Translations under genes and position numbers: made by a program
In this document: in pieces, positions 23,429 to 31,735 of the stretch
How the letters are laid out: every line of letters begins with the position of its first letter
How positions within the stretch are numbered: position 1 is the first letter of the stretch
Source: Oscillospiraceae bacterium
GTDB lineage: Bacteria; Bacillota; Clostridia; Oscillospirales; Ruminococcaceae
DNA length: 41,987 nt
NCBI GenBank assembly: GCA_016296165.1
Contig: JAEDJV010000006.1
Location: forward strand, 1 to 41,987
Reading direction: 5' to 3'
The notes under the pieces: generated by a model
Database searches by the model: none
The model's input: only the letters and a program-made list of their open reading frames with translations
What the model was told of the DNA's origin: nothing

Positions 23429-24311
23429 CGTAATCCTCCGTCTTTATTCCTTTCTTAATAGCTATAGCGAAGAAGAAACACAGGAAAATAATCATAATGG
23501 CAATCGCACTGCCAAATCCGTATCTGTTCTGATCGAATATCATATGTACCATAAGTGTACTCGGAACCTCACTTGCATGATCCGGACCACCACCGGTAAG
23601 CACATATATAAGGTCAAATGCCTTAAGGGATCCAGTTACTGCAAATATAACACAAATCTTGATGACAGGTTTTAAAAGTGGAATAATAATCCTTGTATTA
23701 ATCTGCCAGTCAGTTGCACCGTCAATCTTAGCGGCCTCTATTACATCCGGCGAAACACTCTTTATTCCGGCATACATAAGAAGCATATGATATCCTACAT
23801 ACTGCCACAGATTTGGTATAAATACTGCAGCAAGAACTGTTTTAGTATCTCCAAGCCATGCAGTACCTGCCAGATCATGAAACCCCATAGCATCAAGAAG
23901 AACATTGAGAATTCCGTATCTAGGATTATATATTTTCAGCCATAGCTGACCAATTACTACAGTTGACATAAGTACAGGAATAAAGAAAAGTGTCATGAAA
24001 AGACGTTCACTCTTTATCCCTCTTGATATTAGCAAAGCCAGTCCAAGAGAAACCGGAAGCTGGATAAAAACTGATAGTATCGCAAGCAGTAATGCATTTA
24101 AAATAGATTTTGGTACACCAGCTGATTTACTCGTAAATAATTCTATGTAATTATCAAACCCAACGAATTTTGGTTCTGTAATACCGTTCCAATCCTGAAA
24201 GCTGTATATTACTGACATTATTATTGGTGTTATTATAATGCCGACAAAAAGAACAGCCGCAGGTAACATAAATAAAAAAATTGCCAGTTTATTTTTTCGT
24301 ATACTGTCCAT
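23418..24311 (-). CDS. Sugar ABC transporter permease (MalF/UgpA type)
   Basis: 297 residues. Seen: a first membrane helix at about 10-35, then YSFQDWNG and VGFDNYIELF, typical of CUT1 permeases, about six helices, and the coupling motif EAAKIDGATDWQ. Known: such permeases import oligosaccharides or glycerol-phosphate-like solutes with a lipoprotein receptor and an ATPase dimer. It is separated from the upstream binding-protein gene by 119 bp containing a small hairpin. Confidence 0.92.
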   Translation of the reverse strand: MDSIRKNKLAIFLFMLPAAVLFVGIIITPIIMSVIYSFQDWNGITEPKFVGFDNYIELFTSKSAGVPKSILNALLLAILSVFIQLPVSLGLALLISRGIKSERLFMTLFFIPVLMSTVVIGQLWLKIYNPRYGILNVLLDAMGFHDLAGTAWLGDTKTVLAAVFIPNLWQYVGYHMLLMYAGIKSVSPDVIEAAKIDGATDWQINTRIIIPLLKPVIKICVIFAVTGSLKAFDLIYVLTGGGPDHASEVPSTLMVHMIFDQNRYGFGSAIAIMIIFLCFFFAIAIKKGIKTEDYDEK

Positions 24312-24347
24312 ACTTACCCTGCCTTTACATTTTTTTACATTATAACG

Positions 24348-24371
24348 CTGACCGATTTTTCAACCGGTCAG
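24348..24371 (-). promoter_or_regulatory. Intercistronic hairpin after the binding-protein gene
   Basis: A 7-bp stem (24348-24354 with 24365-24371) and a 10-nt loop without a T-run on the minus strand. In binding-protein-dependent transporters such hairpins often protect the binding-protein mRNA and lower permease expression; that role is inferred here. Confidence 0.5.
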
Positions 24372-24430
24372 TATTATAAATATAATAAGGAGAAAAGAAA
24401 TATAAAAATTTTCAGAGATCATTTATAAAA

Positions 24431-25738
24431 CTATTTTTCAAGCTGTGCAGCCATTTCTTTCTGGAAATCTTCAGGAGAGAGAGAACCTAAGTATAGTTTC
24501 TGGAGAAGTGGCAGATATTCGTTTGCGTCTTCTGAACTAAGAAGTGTATCAAACCATAGTGTAAATGATGTTGCGTTATTTGCATATTCTGCAACTTTCT
24601 TAGTAAGCGGAGGAACTACTGAATCATCATAGTTTACTTTCCATGCAGGAATACCCGCACCTGAAAGATATCCGTACTTTGAAATACCCTTTGTCAGTTC
24701 AAAAGCAAGTTCAGCTGACAGATCAGCATTTTTTGTTGATGCAGCAACCATAAGTGAATCAGCACCGCCACCCATGAAGTCTGTTATTTTAGCATTAGCT
24801 GAATTTACTACCGGTATTGGAGCAACTGAAAAATCATCCGGATTCTTAGCATCAGTCATAATTGAAGCCCCCATCCAGCTTCCTGTGAAATACATAGCTG
24901 CTTTTCCATTGTAAAATTCAGCACTAGCCTCATCATTGGAAAGAGCTGCTGCACCGTCAATAAATGCGTTAATATCTACAAGTTCCTTTATCTTCTGAGC
25001 AGAAAGCAGGAAATCCGGATCAGAGTATGAGCCACCCTGTTTCAGAAGAGTTTTCTGAAGTTTCTCAGGACCTACTGACTTAAGTGTGAGACCGTCGTGG
25101 AGCATTGCAAGAACCCATTTATCCTTCGCACTTGTTGCGATAGGGTCAATTCCGCTTTCTCTGAGTTTTTTACAAACATTTACAAAATCGTCCCATGTTT
25201 CAGGAGTACTCAGGCCATTATCATTGAAAATCTTCTGGTTATACCACATTACTGATACAGGTGTTACCATTGTTGAACCATAAAGTTTTCCGTCATATGT
25301 AATATTCTTTAGTGCAGCCTCTGATAGCTCATCTTTATACTTGTCATAATAACTGTCAAGAGCAAGAACTTTGCCTGATTCAACAAATGACTGCGAGAAG
25401 CCACCAGCCCATGTATAAAATACGTCCGGAAGTTCATTGGCAGCAACTGCAGCTTTGATCTTTGTCTTGTATGACTCATTCTCAAAAGCCTCATGAACTA
25501 TCTTTACATTTTCATGGGAAGCTTCAAAATCAGCAATTGCTTTGTCATATGATTCACGGAACGTATCACTCTGTGTAGCGATACTCCATAAAGTAAGAGT
25601 AGTCACTCCTTCTTCTTTTTTTCCGCCTGATGCAGCACTTCCGCCATTATCTCCTTCATTTGATGCACCGCATCCTGATACCATTCCTGCCATTAAAACT
25701 GCAGCAGCAATACCACTTAGTACCTTTTTGATTTTCAT
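24431..25738 (-). CDS. Sugar-binding lipoprotein of an ABC importer
   Basis: 435 residues. Seen: signal peptide with lipobox VSGC (C23), a Gly/Ser/Asn-rich linker, then a family 1 extracellular solute-binding domain with LTLWSIATQ at its start, ADEL-like ELPDVFYTWAGG, MWYNQKIF and FYNGKAAMYFTGSW. It captures a carbohydrate, probably an oligosaccharide, outside the membrane and delivers it to the two permeases. The sugar is not readable from sequence. GGAGGA lies 8 nt before the ATG. The nearest LacI-family gene is over 6 kb away, so its regulator is not evident. Confidence 0.93.
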   Translation of the reverse strand: MKIKKVLSGIAAAVLMAGMVSGCGASNEGDNGGSAASGGKKEEGVTTLTLWSIATQSDTFRESYDKAIADFEASHENVKIVHEAFENESYKTKIKAAVAANELPDVFYTWAGGFSQSFVESGKVLALDSYYDKYKDELSEAALKNITYDGKLYGSTMVTPVSVMWYNQKIFNDNGLSTPETWDDFVNVCKKLRESGIDPIATSAKDKWVLAMLHDGLTLKSVGPEKLQKTLLKQGGSYSDPDFLLSAQKIKELVDINAFIDGAAALSNDEASAEFYNGKAAMYFTGSWMGASIMTDAKNPDDFSVAPIPVVNSANAKITDFMGGGADSLMVAASTKNADLSAELAFELTKGISKYGYLSGAGIPAWKVNYDDSVVPPLTKKVAEYANNATSFTLWFDTLLSSEDANEYLPLLQKLYLGSLSPEDFQKEMAAQLEK

Positions 25739-25799
25739 AATTAAAATTCCTCCAGTAATGTTTAATGATTTTGTATGTTTTCACATCTCTTATAATCTG

Positions 25800-25828
25800 A
25801 TTATACATTGAAAATCATTTTTTTAAAA
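25800..25828 (-). promoter_or_regulatory. Possible promoter of the sugar-binding protein operon
   Basis: Minus-strand TATAAT (25800-25805) preceded by a weak TTTTAA (25823-25828) at 17 bp. The -10 is strong and the -35 poor, so activation or an alternative start is possible. Confidence 0.45.
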
Positions 25829-25911
25829 CGTATATATTTTACTGGATGAGGTAATTTTTTTACTAAATAAGCAGCATAAAAACATGAAATTCTCTCAATT
25901 CTGTCGTATTA

Positions 25912-25958
25912 TCGTAAATTTGTATATATTTTTTGTTTATATACACAGTTTATTACGA
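25912..25958 (-). terminator. Nested inverted repeat, possible terminator
   Basis: Outer arms TCGTAA (25912-25917) and TTACGA (25953-25958) enclose inner arms TGTATATA (25921-25928) and TATATACA (25938-25945). It lies 10 bp after the stop codon of the small membrane protein gene. It is AT-rich and lacks a long T-run, so termination is uncertain. Confidence 0.45.
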
Positions 25959-25968
25959 AATCATTTTT

Positions 25969-26289
25969 TCAACATATTGAGATATTTATCAAGTCAAAAA
26001 CCGGATATTCATCACATATTTTTTTACAGATTAATAATACCTGATCATCATCGGTTAAAATTTTTAAATATATTTTCTTAAAACAATTTATTTCATTTGA
26101 ACTAATATAGGAAATCAGTTCCCTGAGAACTATCTCAGCACTTGTACCAGCAGGTATTTCATAGAAACCAATCAGCTTTGAGTCGAACATCCTTAGCCGG
26201 TCTGAATAAAATTTTATATAAAATCCCAGTACACCAAAAAAGATTAAAAAAAGCAAAACAAGCCCTATATATTGTCCTATATTACACAT
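25969..26289 (-). CDS. Small single-pass membrane protein of unknown function
   Basis: 106 residues from the chosen start. Seen: one strongly hydrophobic helix at about 6-27 (YIGLVLLFLIFFGVLGFYIK) followed by a soluble domain with the segments FYEIPAGTSAEIVLRELISY and KIYLKILTDDDQVLLICKKI, a beta/alpha-looking pattern. I do not recognise a family. The frame is open to a TTG at 26304, but GGAG at 26299-26302 fits the ATG at 26289 with 9-nt spacing. Base composition resembles that of its neighbours. No partner gene is evident. Confidence 0.6.
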   Translation of the reverse strand: MCNIGQYIGLVLLFLIFFGVLGFYIKFYSDRLRMFDSKLIGFYEIPAGTSAEIVLRELISYISSNEINCFKKIYLKILTDDDQVLLICKKICDEYPVFDLINISIC

Positions 26290-26545
26290 ACACATCATCT
26301 CCAAAAAATATTTACTAATATTTTATGAAAATAAACCTGCTGATGTTCCTGACGTATCTTTCAATATTACTTCTGTCAGAAAAAATAAAAATTTATTTAT
26401 ATTCATCTCCAGTTAGAAAAGGTTAATCTCAAAAATTATGTGTCAAAAAATATTTCTTTTAATGAAAACAGATTTTTATATTCCCTAAAATCAGCTATAC
26501 AGTAACAATAACTATTACAATACGTGCATTTTATTAAAAAAAATA
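26290..26545. other. AT-rich intergenic stretch
   Basis: Lies between divergent genes. I see no open frame, RNA gene or clear inverted repeat here, and no convincing -35/-10 pair for the small membrane protein on the minus strand. The terD promoter follows directly to the right. Confidence 0.5.
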
Positions 26546-26574
26546 TTGACTTTGAGATTGAAATGGTGTATAAT
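26546..26574 (+). promoter_or_regulatory. Near-consensus promoter of the TerD-family gene
   Basis: TTGACT (26546-26551), 17-bp spacer, TATAAT (26569-26574). This leaves a leader of about 70 nt. Confidence 0.85.
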
Positions 26575-26651
26575 TAACAATATTGATAGTAAATATTTTC
26601 ATATTTAACTTGATAATCTTCATTAAAAAAGAACACAAGGAGGAAATACAA

Positions 26652-27233
26652 ATGGCAATTTCACTTCAGAAAGGTCAGAAAATTGACCTTACAAAAACAA
26701 ATCCAGGACTTACAAATGTAATAGTTGGTCTTGGCTGGGACGTAAACAAATATGACGGAGGAAGCGATTTTGATCTTGATACCTCTGCATTCATGGTTGA
26801 CGCTTCAGGAAAGGCTCCATCCGATTCATCATTTATTTTTTACGGCAACTTAAAGTCAGAGTGCGGTTCTGTACAGCACATGGGAGATAACCTTACAGGT
26901 GCTGGCGACGGAGACGATGAACAGATTAAGGTAGATCTCTCAAAAGTACCTGCTAACATTGAAAAGATTGCTTTTACAGTTACTATATATGACTGCGAAA
27001 AAAGAATGCAGAATTTCGGACAGGTTTCAAACGCTTTTATCCGTATAGTTGATGAAAGTACTGGTGTTGAACTTATTCGTTATGACTTATGCGAAGATTT
27101 CTCCATCGAAACAGCACTTGTTGTTGGCGAACTTTACAGAAACAACGGTGAGTGGAAATTCTGTGCAGTAGGAAGCGGATTCAACGGCGGACTTTCAGCT
27201 CTCTGTGCAAACTACGGGCTAAACGCAGGCTGA
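26652..27233 (+). CDS. TerD-family calcium-binding stress protein
   Basis: 193 residues. Seen: the TerD fold with LQKGQKIDLTKTNPGL at its start, VGLGWDVN, acidic calcium-site segments SDFDLDTSAFMV and GAGDGDDEQIKVDLSKV, and the closing ALVVGELYRNNGEWKFCAVG. Known: TerD proteins bind calcium and occur in tellurite-resistance and general stress loci; they are not enzymes. The frame is open upstream to 26583, but AGGAGG at 26639-26644 fits the ATG at 26652. It stands alone here, with no terABCE partners, a strong promoter and its own terminator. Confidence 0.93.
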   Translation: MAISLQKGQKIDLTKTNPGLTNVIVGLGWDVNKYDGGSDFDLDTSAFMVDASGKAPSDSSFIFYGNLKSECGSVQHMGDNLTGAGDGDDEQIKVDLSKVPANIEKIAFTVTIYDCEKRMQNFGQVSNAFIRIVDESTGVELIRYDLCEDFSIETALVVGELYRNNGEWKFCAVGSGFNGGLSALCANYGLNAG

Positions 27234-27250
27234 TAAATTTACAAAAAACC

Positions 27251-27288
27251 AACAGACATAGTCACACACAATGTTGATTATGTCTGTT
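27251..27288 (+). terminator. Terminator after the TerD-family gene
   Basis: A perfect 10-bp stem (27251-27260 with 27279-27288) with an 18-nt loop, followed by a T-rich run to 27300. Confidence 0.75.
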
Positions 27289-27362
27289 TTTTTATTTTTT
27301 ATATAAAACAATATAGATTTTCATTATTTTTCATTTTTATTGTAAAATTATCTTTTTTCGTA

Positions 27363-27391
27363 TTGACATTTACATATAATTACTGTATAAT
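27363..27391 (+). promoter_or_regulatory. Perfect consensus sigma-A promoter of the AbrB-type gene
   Basis: TTGACA (27363-27368), exactly 17 bp, TATAAT (27386-27391). Both hexamers match the consensus fully, implying strong basal expression. Confidence 0.9.
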
Positions 27392-27446
27392 ATAGGTATA
27401 GTATATTTTTTTACTATTATTTTATTTTTTTAGGAGGATGTATACA

Positions 27447-27686
27447 ATGAAATCAACAGGTATCGTTAGAAAGATTGACGAATTAGGGAGAATCGTACTT
27501 CCAATCGAGCTCAGAAGAACACTTTGCATCAGCGAAAAGGACAGCCTTGAGATATATGTAGATCAGGACGCTGTTATTCTTAAGAAGTATAAGTCATCAT
27601 GCATCTTCTGCGCAAGCAATGAAAATCTTGTAGATTACAAGAACAAGAGCGTTTGCCAGGAATGTATGAACGAACTCAAAAAGTAA
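27447..27686 (+). CDS. AbrB/SpoVT-type transition-state regulator with Cys4 tail
   Basis: 79 residues. Seen: an N-terminal swapped-hairpin DNA-binding domain (about 1-48; STGIVRKIDELGRIVLPIELRR, then ISEKDSLEIYVD) and a C-terminal CxxC...CxxC pair (CIFC and CQEC) that probably holds zinc. Known: AbrB-like proteins are dimeric or tetrameric global regulators of stationary-phase or sporulation genes. The ATG at 27438 is rejected because AGGAGG abuts it directly; the ATG at 27447 has 9-nt spacing. It is monocistronic between a consensus promoter and a terminator. Confidence 0.9.
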   Translation: MKSTGIVRKIDELGRIVLPIELRRTLCISEKDSLEIYVDQDAVILKKYKSSCIFCASNENLVDYKNKSVCQECMNELKK

Positions 27687-27712
27687 TCAACATATAATAC
27701 AACAATAAGATA

Positions 27713-27735
27713 GCCTGCTTGTCAAAAGCAGGTTT
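27713..27735 (+). terminator. Terminator after the AbrB-type gene
   Basis: A 7-bp stem (27713-27719 with 27725-27731), a 5-nt loop and TTTT directly after. Confidence 0.75.
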
Positions 27736-27768
27736 TGTTGTAACTACTAATAAAGTGAGTATATAGAT

Positions 27769-28038
27769 ATGGAAAAATTATTTGATATACCAGGATTTAC
27801 ATACTTTTCAGAAAAAAACATATATACTGGAAGTATTAACAACCTCTTTAATTATAAGATAACAACAGGCGAAAAACTTTCTGCTGTAATCTGGCTGGGG
27901 AAATTCTGTCTTGCCAAAACACCTGACGACAAAATTATCGCAAACGCCGACTTCGAACTTACAAAAGAAGGCCTTGATGAATTAAAGAACTGGTTGAACC
28001 AAAAATACGAAGAAAACAAAGAAATCACCTTGTCTTAA
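27769..28038 (+). CDS. Small hypothetical protein
   Basis: 89 residues. I do not recognise it. Seen: an acidic, probably soluble protein with an N-terminal DIPGFTYFSE segment, a central AVIWLGKFCLAK strand and a helical C-terminal ELTKEGLDELKNWLNQKYEE. The ribosome binding site is weak (GTGAG about 11 nt upstream). The stop codon falls in the loop of a strong terminator, which supports a real transcription unit. No promoter of its own was obvious, so it may rely on read-through from the AbrB-type gene. Confidence 0.55.
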   Translation: MEKLFDIPGFTYFSEKNIYTGSINNLFNYKITTGEKLSAVIWLGKFCLAKTPDDKIIANADFELTKEGLDELKNWLNQKYEENKEITLS

Positions 28039-28050
28039 GGTGATTTCTTT
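28018..28050. terminator. Bidirectional terminator with 14-bp stem
   Basis: Arms 28018-28031 and 28037-28050 pair perfectly around 5 nt, between converging genes, with A-runs to the left and T-runs to the right. Confidence 0.85.
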
Positions 28051-28053
28051 GTT

Positions 28054-29262
28054 TTATCCTTTAATATCTCTTCCGAATTTTTTAGGAAGAATAAATTTTT
28101 CAAAACAGTCATTAAAATATCTGTCCGTCATACCGGAAATATAATCAACAATAACTCTGCCTTCTTTTTTCTGACAGGTGTATTTGTTTAAATATGAAGG
28201 AGAAAAATCATTAAGATACTCATGATATATTTCAGTTGTTTTATCTGACGATATAAGCTGACTGTAATACTTACTGTACAGCGTCTGAAACATATTTTTT
28301 ATCTTAAAATCATCGTCCTTTATGGCTGGATTTCGATATATATTAGAATAATTAAAATCCATAAGCGCCCTAAGTGAAGTATAAACATCGTCAGATATCC
28401 GAAGATATGGCTTATCAAAACTGTTTATAATTATATCAGTAATTAATGTATTGATTATTGAACTGTTGGTATTCCCAAGCACAGATGTAACTTCAGCCGG
28501 AAGTTCGTCTCTGTTAATCAGCTTTAACGTAATAGCATCTTCAACATCGCGTCCTATATATGCAATAACGTCGCTTATTCTGACTACACATCCTTCGAGT
28601 GTCATAGGAACAATCTTTGAACTGTAGTTTTTTACTGAAAAGCATTTTTCATACTCTTCAAAGAAAACGTCAAAATTCTTTGTCAGATTAGGTTTATACT
28701 CGGACTGTATTATTTCACCATTATGAGCAAGCACCCCATCAAGCACCTGTAAACTGAGATTCAGTCCTTTTCCATTTTGTTCTAGCTCCATGAGAAATTT
28801 TACGCTCTGAGCATTGTGACAGAAAAATCCAAGATCATTTTCCTGACAAATCTGATCCAGATATCTTTCACCCTCGTGACCATAAGGGACATGACCAAGA
28901 TCATGAGCAAGTGCTATAGCTTCAATCAAATCTTCATTTAGTCTGAGACATCTACCAATCATCCTTGCTATCTTGGAAACCAGCTGAACATGCAAAACAC
29001 GATGTGTAATGTGGTCATTGTCGAACAGCGAAAACACCTGTGTTTTATCAATGTATCTGGTATATGCTTTGGAATGAATTATTCTGTCTGCATCGTGAAA
29101 AAATGCAGGTCTTATGTTTAGCCGATCCGGAATGGGCTCATCAATAAGCCGCTTACTCCTTGAGCTTCTGCAGGCATACTTGCTAAGACTTTTTCCTTCA
29201 CGTTTCATCTCAGTTTTTATAATCTGAGTAAATATATCCGAATATTCTTTGCTATACTCCAA
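28054..29262 (-). CDS. dgt: dGTPase-like HD-domain triphosphohydrolase
   Basis: 402 residues from the chosen start. Seen: N-terminal dGTPase-type segment CRSSRSKRLIDEP, then RPAFFHDADRIIHSKAYTRYIDKTQVF, the HD-domain ligand HRVLH and HDLGHVPYGHEGE. Known: Dgt-type enzymes split dNTPs into nucleoside and triphosphate, controlling dNTP pools and sometimes limiting phage; nucleotide preference varies. A GTG at 29271 directly abuts the GAGG; TTG at 29262 has 8-nt spacing and is preferred. It follows the DUF4317 gene by 20 bp, so the two probably form an operon. Confidence 0.85.
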   Translation of the reverse strand: MEYSKEYSDIFTQIIKTEMKREGKSLSKYACRSSRSKRLIDEPIPDRLNIRPAFFHDADRIIHSKAYTRYIDKTQVFSLFDNDHITHRVLHVQLVSKIARMIGRCLRLNEDLIEAIALAHDLGHVPYGHEGERYLDQICQENDLGFFCHNAQSVKFLMELEQNGKGLNLSLQVLDGVLAHNGEIIQSEYKPNLTKNFDVFFEEYEKCFSVKNYSSKIVPMTLEGCVVRISDVIAYIGRDVEDAITLKLINRDELPAEVTSVLGNTNSSIINTLITDIIINSFDKPYLRISDDVYTSLRALMDFNYSNIYRNPAIKDDDFKIKNMFQTLYSKYYSQLISSDKTTEIYHEYLNDFSPSYLNKYTCQKKEGRVIVDYISGMTDRYFNDCFEKFILPKKFGRDIKG

Positions 29263-29282
29263 TATTCCCACCTCTGCTTGTA

Positions 29283-30416
29283 TTATTTTAATACTGCTTC
29301 AAGTCCGTTTACTTTGATATTAGGATCGTCAAGGTCTATTATCAGGCAGTTTCTGCCTTCTATACTGCTTGTTCTGAGTCTGCACGCAGCGTCTTTTTTG
29401 ATGTTTATTGTAACATCAGGAGTTACCACAACAGTCCTGTTATCAGCAAGATTAGAAGCTGTAAGTTCAGCTTCCCCTACAATAGTCTTATACGCCGGTT
29501 CAAGTGCTTCAAGTTTCTCAGCACTCACTCCCGCATCCGAAAGAATATGCTTTAACTGTTTGTCATTTATCTTTGCAGCTTCAGTTTCGTTCTTACTAAG
29601 GTCAACAACTTCACGAATCTTATCATTAACCTGAGTAATTACGTTGTAATTTAGTTCATCATTTACAACAGAGTTTAAGATCTGCTGGAACTTTGCCTTT
29701 TCATTTTCTGCAGACATAACGAATATACAGTCAAGTACATTTTCTATTATAGAGATATTCGGCTTATCTGCTTTTTTTGAAAAATACATTACATGATTTA
29801 CGTCAGGACTTCTGTCGCTAAAAACAGGATATAAGAATCCGTCTGTTGGAACTTTGCTGATAATCATCTCTGTATTGGATTTTTTTGAAATAGTTTGTGT
29901 TTCTTCATCATAGAAAAGTCCAATGTCATTTGTATTTGCCGGACATATGGCTGTTACAATAAAATTATATTCTTCAGAAATATTATCAGTATCATCATCG
30001 TCATTCTTGTTCTTCTTCATTATGCTGTATGTACAGTGTGCTGTAAGTAACGAAAATGAAGCGGCATAATCTATTTTTGTTATTATTTTCTGTAAAAAAG
30101 CATCCAGACTTGATTCGTCTTTCATCTTTGAGGAAACAACATCATATAAAATCTTCTGCGCCCCTTCATCTTCATATGCTTCCTTTGGAAATTCATATTC
30201 CACAAGATGTTTTCCTACAGTTCCTGTAAGTACTTTTTTCAGCGTATCTGTGATTACTTCCCTCTCATCATCAGGAATAATACTGTGGGGTTTATTTTCC
30301 TTGTATTTTACATTCTTTTCCGGATCAATGTATGCAGAAAAAATTGAATTAATAGTAAAATATCCGCAGTCATCTGAAAAATTCTTCTTTATCTCATTTA
30401 GTTCTTTTTTATTCAT
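29283..30416 (-). CDS. DUF4317 protein of unknown function
   Basis: 377 residues. I recognise the DUF4317 family by its start (MNKKELNEIKKNF) and layout. Seen: no signal peptide or membrane helix, acidic overall, with a long middle section of mixed alpha/beta character and a predicted helical stretch at about 240-300. Known: DUF4317 is common in Clostridia and has no established function. It has its own full-consensus promoter and GAGG before the ATG, and shares a transcript with the dGTPase gene. Confidence 0.75.
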   Translation of the reverse strand: MNKKELNEIKKNFSDDCGYFTINSIFSAYIDPEKNVKYKENKPHSIIPDDEREVITDTLKKVLTGTVGKHLVEYEFPKEAYEDEGAQKILYDVVSSKMKDESSLDAFLQKIITKIDYAASFSLLTAHCTYSIMKKNKNDDDDTDNISEEYNFIVTAICPANTNDIGLFYDEETQTISKKSNTEMIISKVPTDGFLYPVFSDRSPDVNHVMYFSKKADKPNISIIENVLDCIFVMSAENEKAKFQQILNSVVNDELNYNVITQVNDKIREVVDLSKNETEAAKINDKQLKHILSDAGVSAEKLEALEPAYKTIVGEAELTASNLADNRTVVVTPDVTINIKKDAACRLRTSSIEGRNCLIIDLDDPNIKVNGLEAVLK

Positions 30417-30453
30417 ATCTGTTCCCTCGTAACTTTATATATCTTATAAGTCA

Positions 30454-30482
30454 ATTATACACTAAGAGTTTTTTGGTGTCAA
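30454..30482 (-). promoter_or_regulatory. Full-consensus promoter of DUF4317-dgt
   Basis: Minus-strand TTGACA (30477-30482), 17-bp spacer, TATAAT (30454-30459), lying just after the coaBC terminator. Confidence 0.9.
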
Positions 30483-30497
30483 ATAAAAAAATAAAAT

Positions 30498-30525
30498 ACT
30501 GCCGATTTTTTTGGGAGTCGGCAGT
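30498..30525 (-). terminator. Terminator of the que-pan-coaBC run
   Basis: An 8-bp GC-rich stem (30498-30505 with 30518-30525), followed on the minus strand by a T-rich tract. It ends 11 bp after the coaBC stop codon. Confidence 0.8.
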
Positions 30526-30536
30526 TAATATAAGTA

Positions 30537-31730
30537 TTATAATAATTTCTCAAGTATTGAATCAAGTATCCTGTCTGCAGTTTCATCCTTGCTTAGCAAA
30601 GGAAGACTGTTTTCGCCATCTTTGGTTATAAGAGTAACAACATTGGTGTCTCCTGCAAATCCGGCACCTGGTTGTTTTAAATTATTGGCACAAATCATGT
30701 CTATGTTTTTCTTTTCAAGCTTTGATCTTGAATTTTCCAGCATATTTTCCGTTTCCATTGAAAAACCGCAGATAAACTGATTTTCTTTTCTGTGTGTACC
30801 CAGATATTCAAGAATATCCTGTGTTCTTTCAAGAGGAATGCTCATGTCATCACTCTTTTTCTTTATCTTGTTTTCACTTACTTCTGCAGGTCTGTAATCA
30901 GCAACAGCCGCTGATTTGATGATAATATCACAGTCTTCAAAATTATCTCTGACAGCTTCAAACATATCCTTTGCAGAAACAACATCAATGACACGAACAA
31001 ACGGAGGTGGTTCGACCGAAGACGGACCTTTTACAAGTACTACTTCTGCACCCCTGAGCATTGCCTGTTTAGCCAGTGAAAAACCCATTTTACCTGTAGA
31101 ATGATTTGTGATGTATCTGACCGGGTCAATTGCTTCGCGTGTTGGACCGGCCGTAACAAGAATTTTCTTTCCTGCAAGATCTTTTTCAAAAGCAATTTCT
31201 TTTACGATATAGTCAAGAAGTACCTTTTCAGAAGGCAGTTTCCCCTTTCCTGTATCACGACATGCAAGAAAACCTGAATCTGCTTCAATAATGTGATAAC
31301 CAAATCGCTTAAGCTTTTCCATGTTATCCTGCACAACAGGATTCTCATACATTGCAGTATTCATTGCCGGCGAAAAATAGCATGGTGCCTTTGCAGCCAT
31401 GATAGTAGTCGAAAGCATGTCATCTGCAATTCCGTTAGCAACTTTTCCAAGAATATTTGCCGACGCAGGAGCAATCATAAACAAATCAGCCTTCTGAGCC
31501 AGTGAAACATGTGCCACATGAAACTGAAAATTCCTGTCGAATGTATCCACAAGACATTTGTTATTTGTTATGGTTTCAAATGCAATAGGATTAATAAAGT
31601 TTGTTGCGTTCTGTGTCATAATAACATGAACATCACAGTGAAGTTTTACAAGCATGCTGGCAAGGTTTGCAGTCTTGTATGCTGCGATAGAACCTGTAAC
31701 ACCAAGAACAACACATTTTCCTTTTAACAT
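30537..31730 (-). CDS. coaBC: Bifunctional phosphopantothenoylcysteine decarboxylase / phosphopantothenate-cysteine ligase
   Basis: 397 residues, the usual length. Seen: an N-terminal CoaC flavoprotein domain (about 1-180) with GVTGSIAAYKTANL, the active-site His segment FHVAHVSLA, PAMNTAMYENP and the lid Cys in SGFLACRDTGKGKLP, then a C-terminal CoaB Rossmann domain (about 185-397) with VTAGPTREAIDPVRYITN and KSAAVADYRP. Together they turn phosphopantothenate into phosphopantetheine in CoA synthesis. Its ribosome binding site lies inside the end of panC, 5 bp away, so translation is coupled. Last gene of the run. Confidence 0.97.
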   Translation of the reverse strand: MLKGKCVVLGVTGSIAAYKTANLASMLVKLHCDVHVIMTQNATNFINPIAFETITNNKCLVDTFDRNFQFHVAHVSLAQKADLFMIAPASANILGKVANGIADDMLSTTIMAAKAPCYFSPAMNTAMYENPVVQDNMEKLKRFGYHIIEADSGFLACRDTGKGKLPSEKVLLDYIVKEIAFEKDLAGKKILVTAGPTREAIDPVRYITNHSTGKMGFSLAKQAMLRGAEVVLVKGPSSVEPPPFVRVIDVVSAKDMFEAVRDNFEDCDIIIKSAAVADYRPAEVSENKIKKKSDDMSIPLERTQDILEYLGTHRKENQFICGFSMETENMLENSRSKLEKKNIDMICANNLKQPGAGFAGDTNVVTLITKDGENSLPLLSKDETADRILDSILEKLL

Positions 31731-31735
31731 TTGTA

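Noticed and set aside
26583..26651. N-terminal extension of the TerD-family protein
   Set aside because: The frame is open, but the extension lies in the leader directly after the -10, is hydrophobic unlike TerD starts, and the ATG at 26652 has AGGAGG before it.
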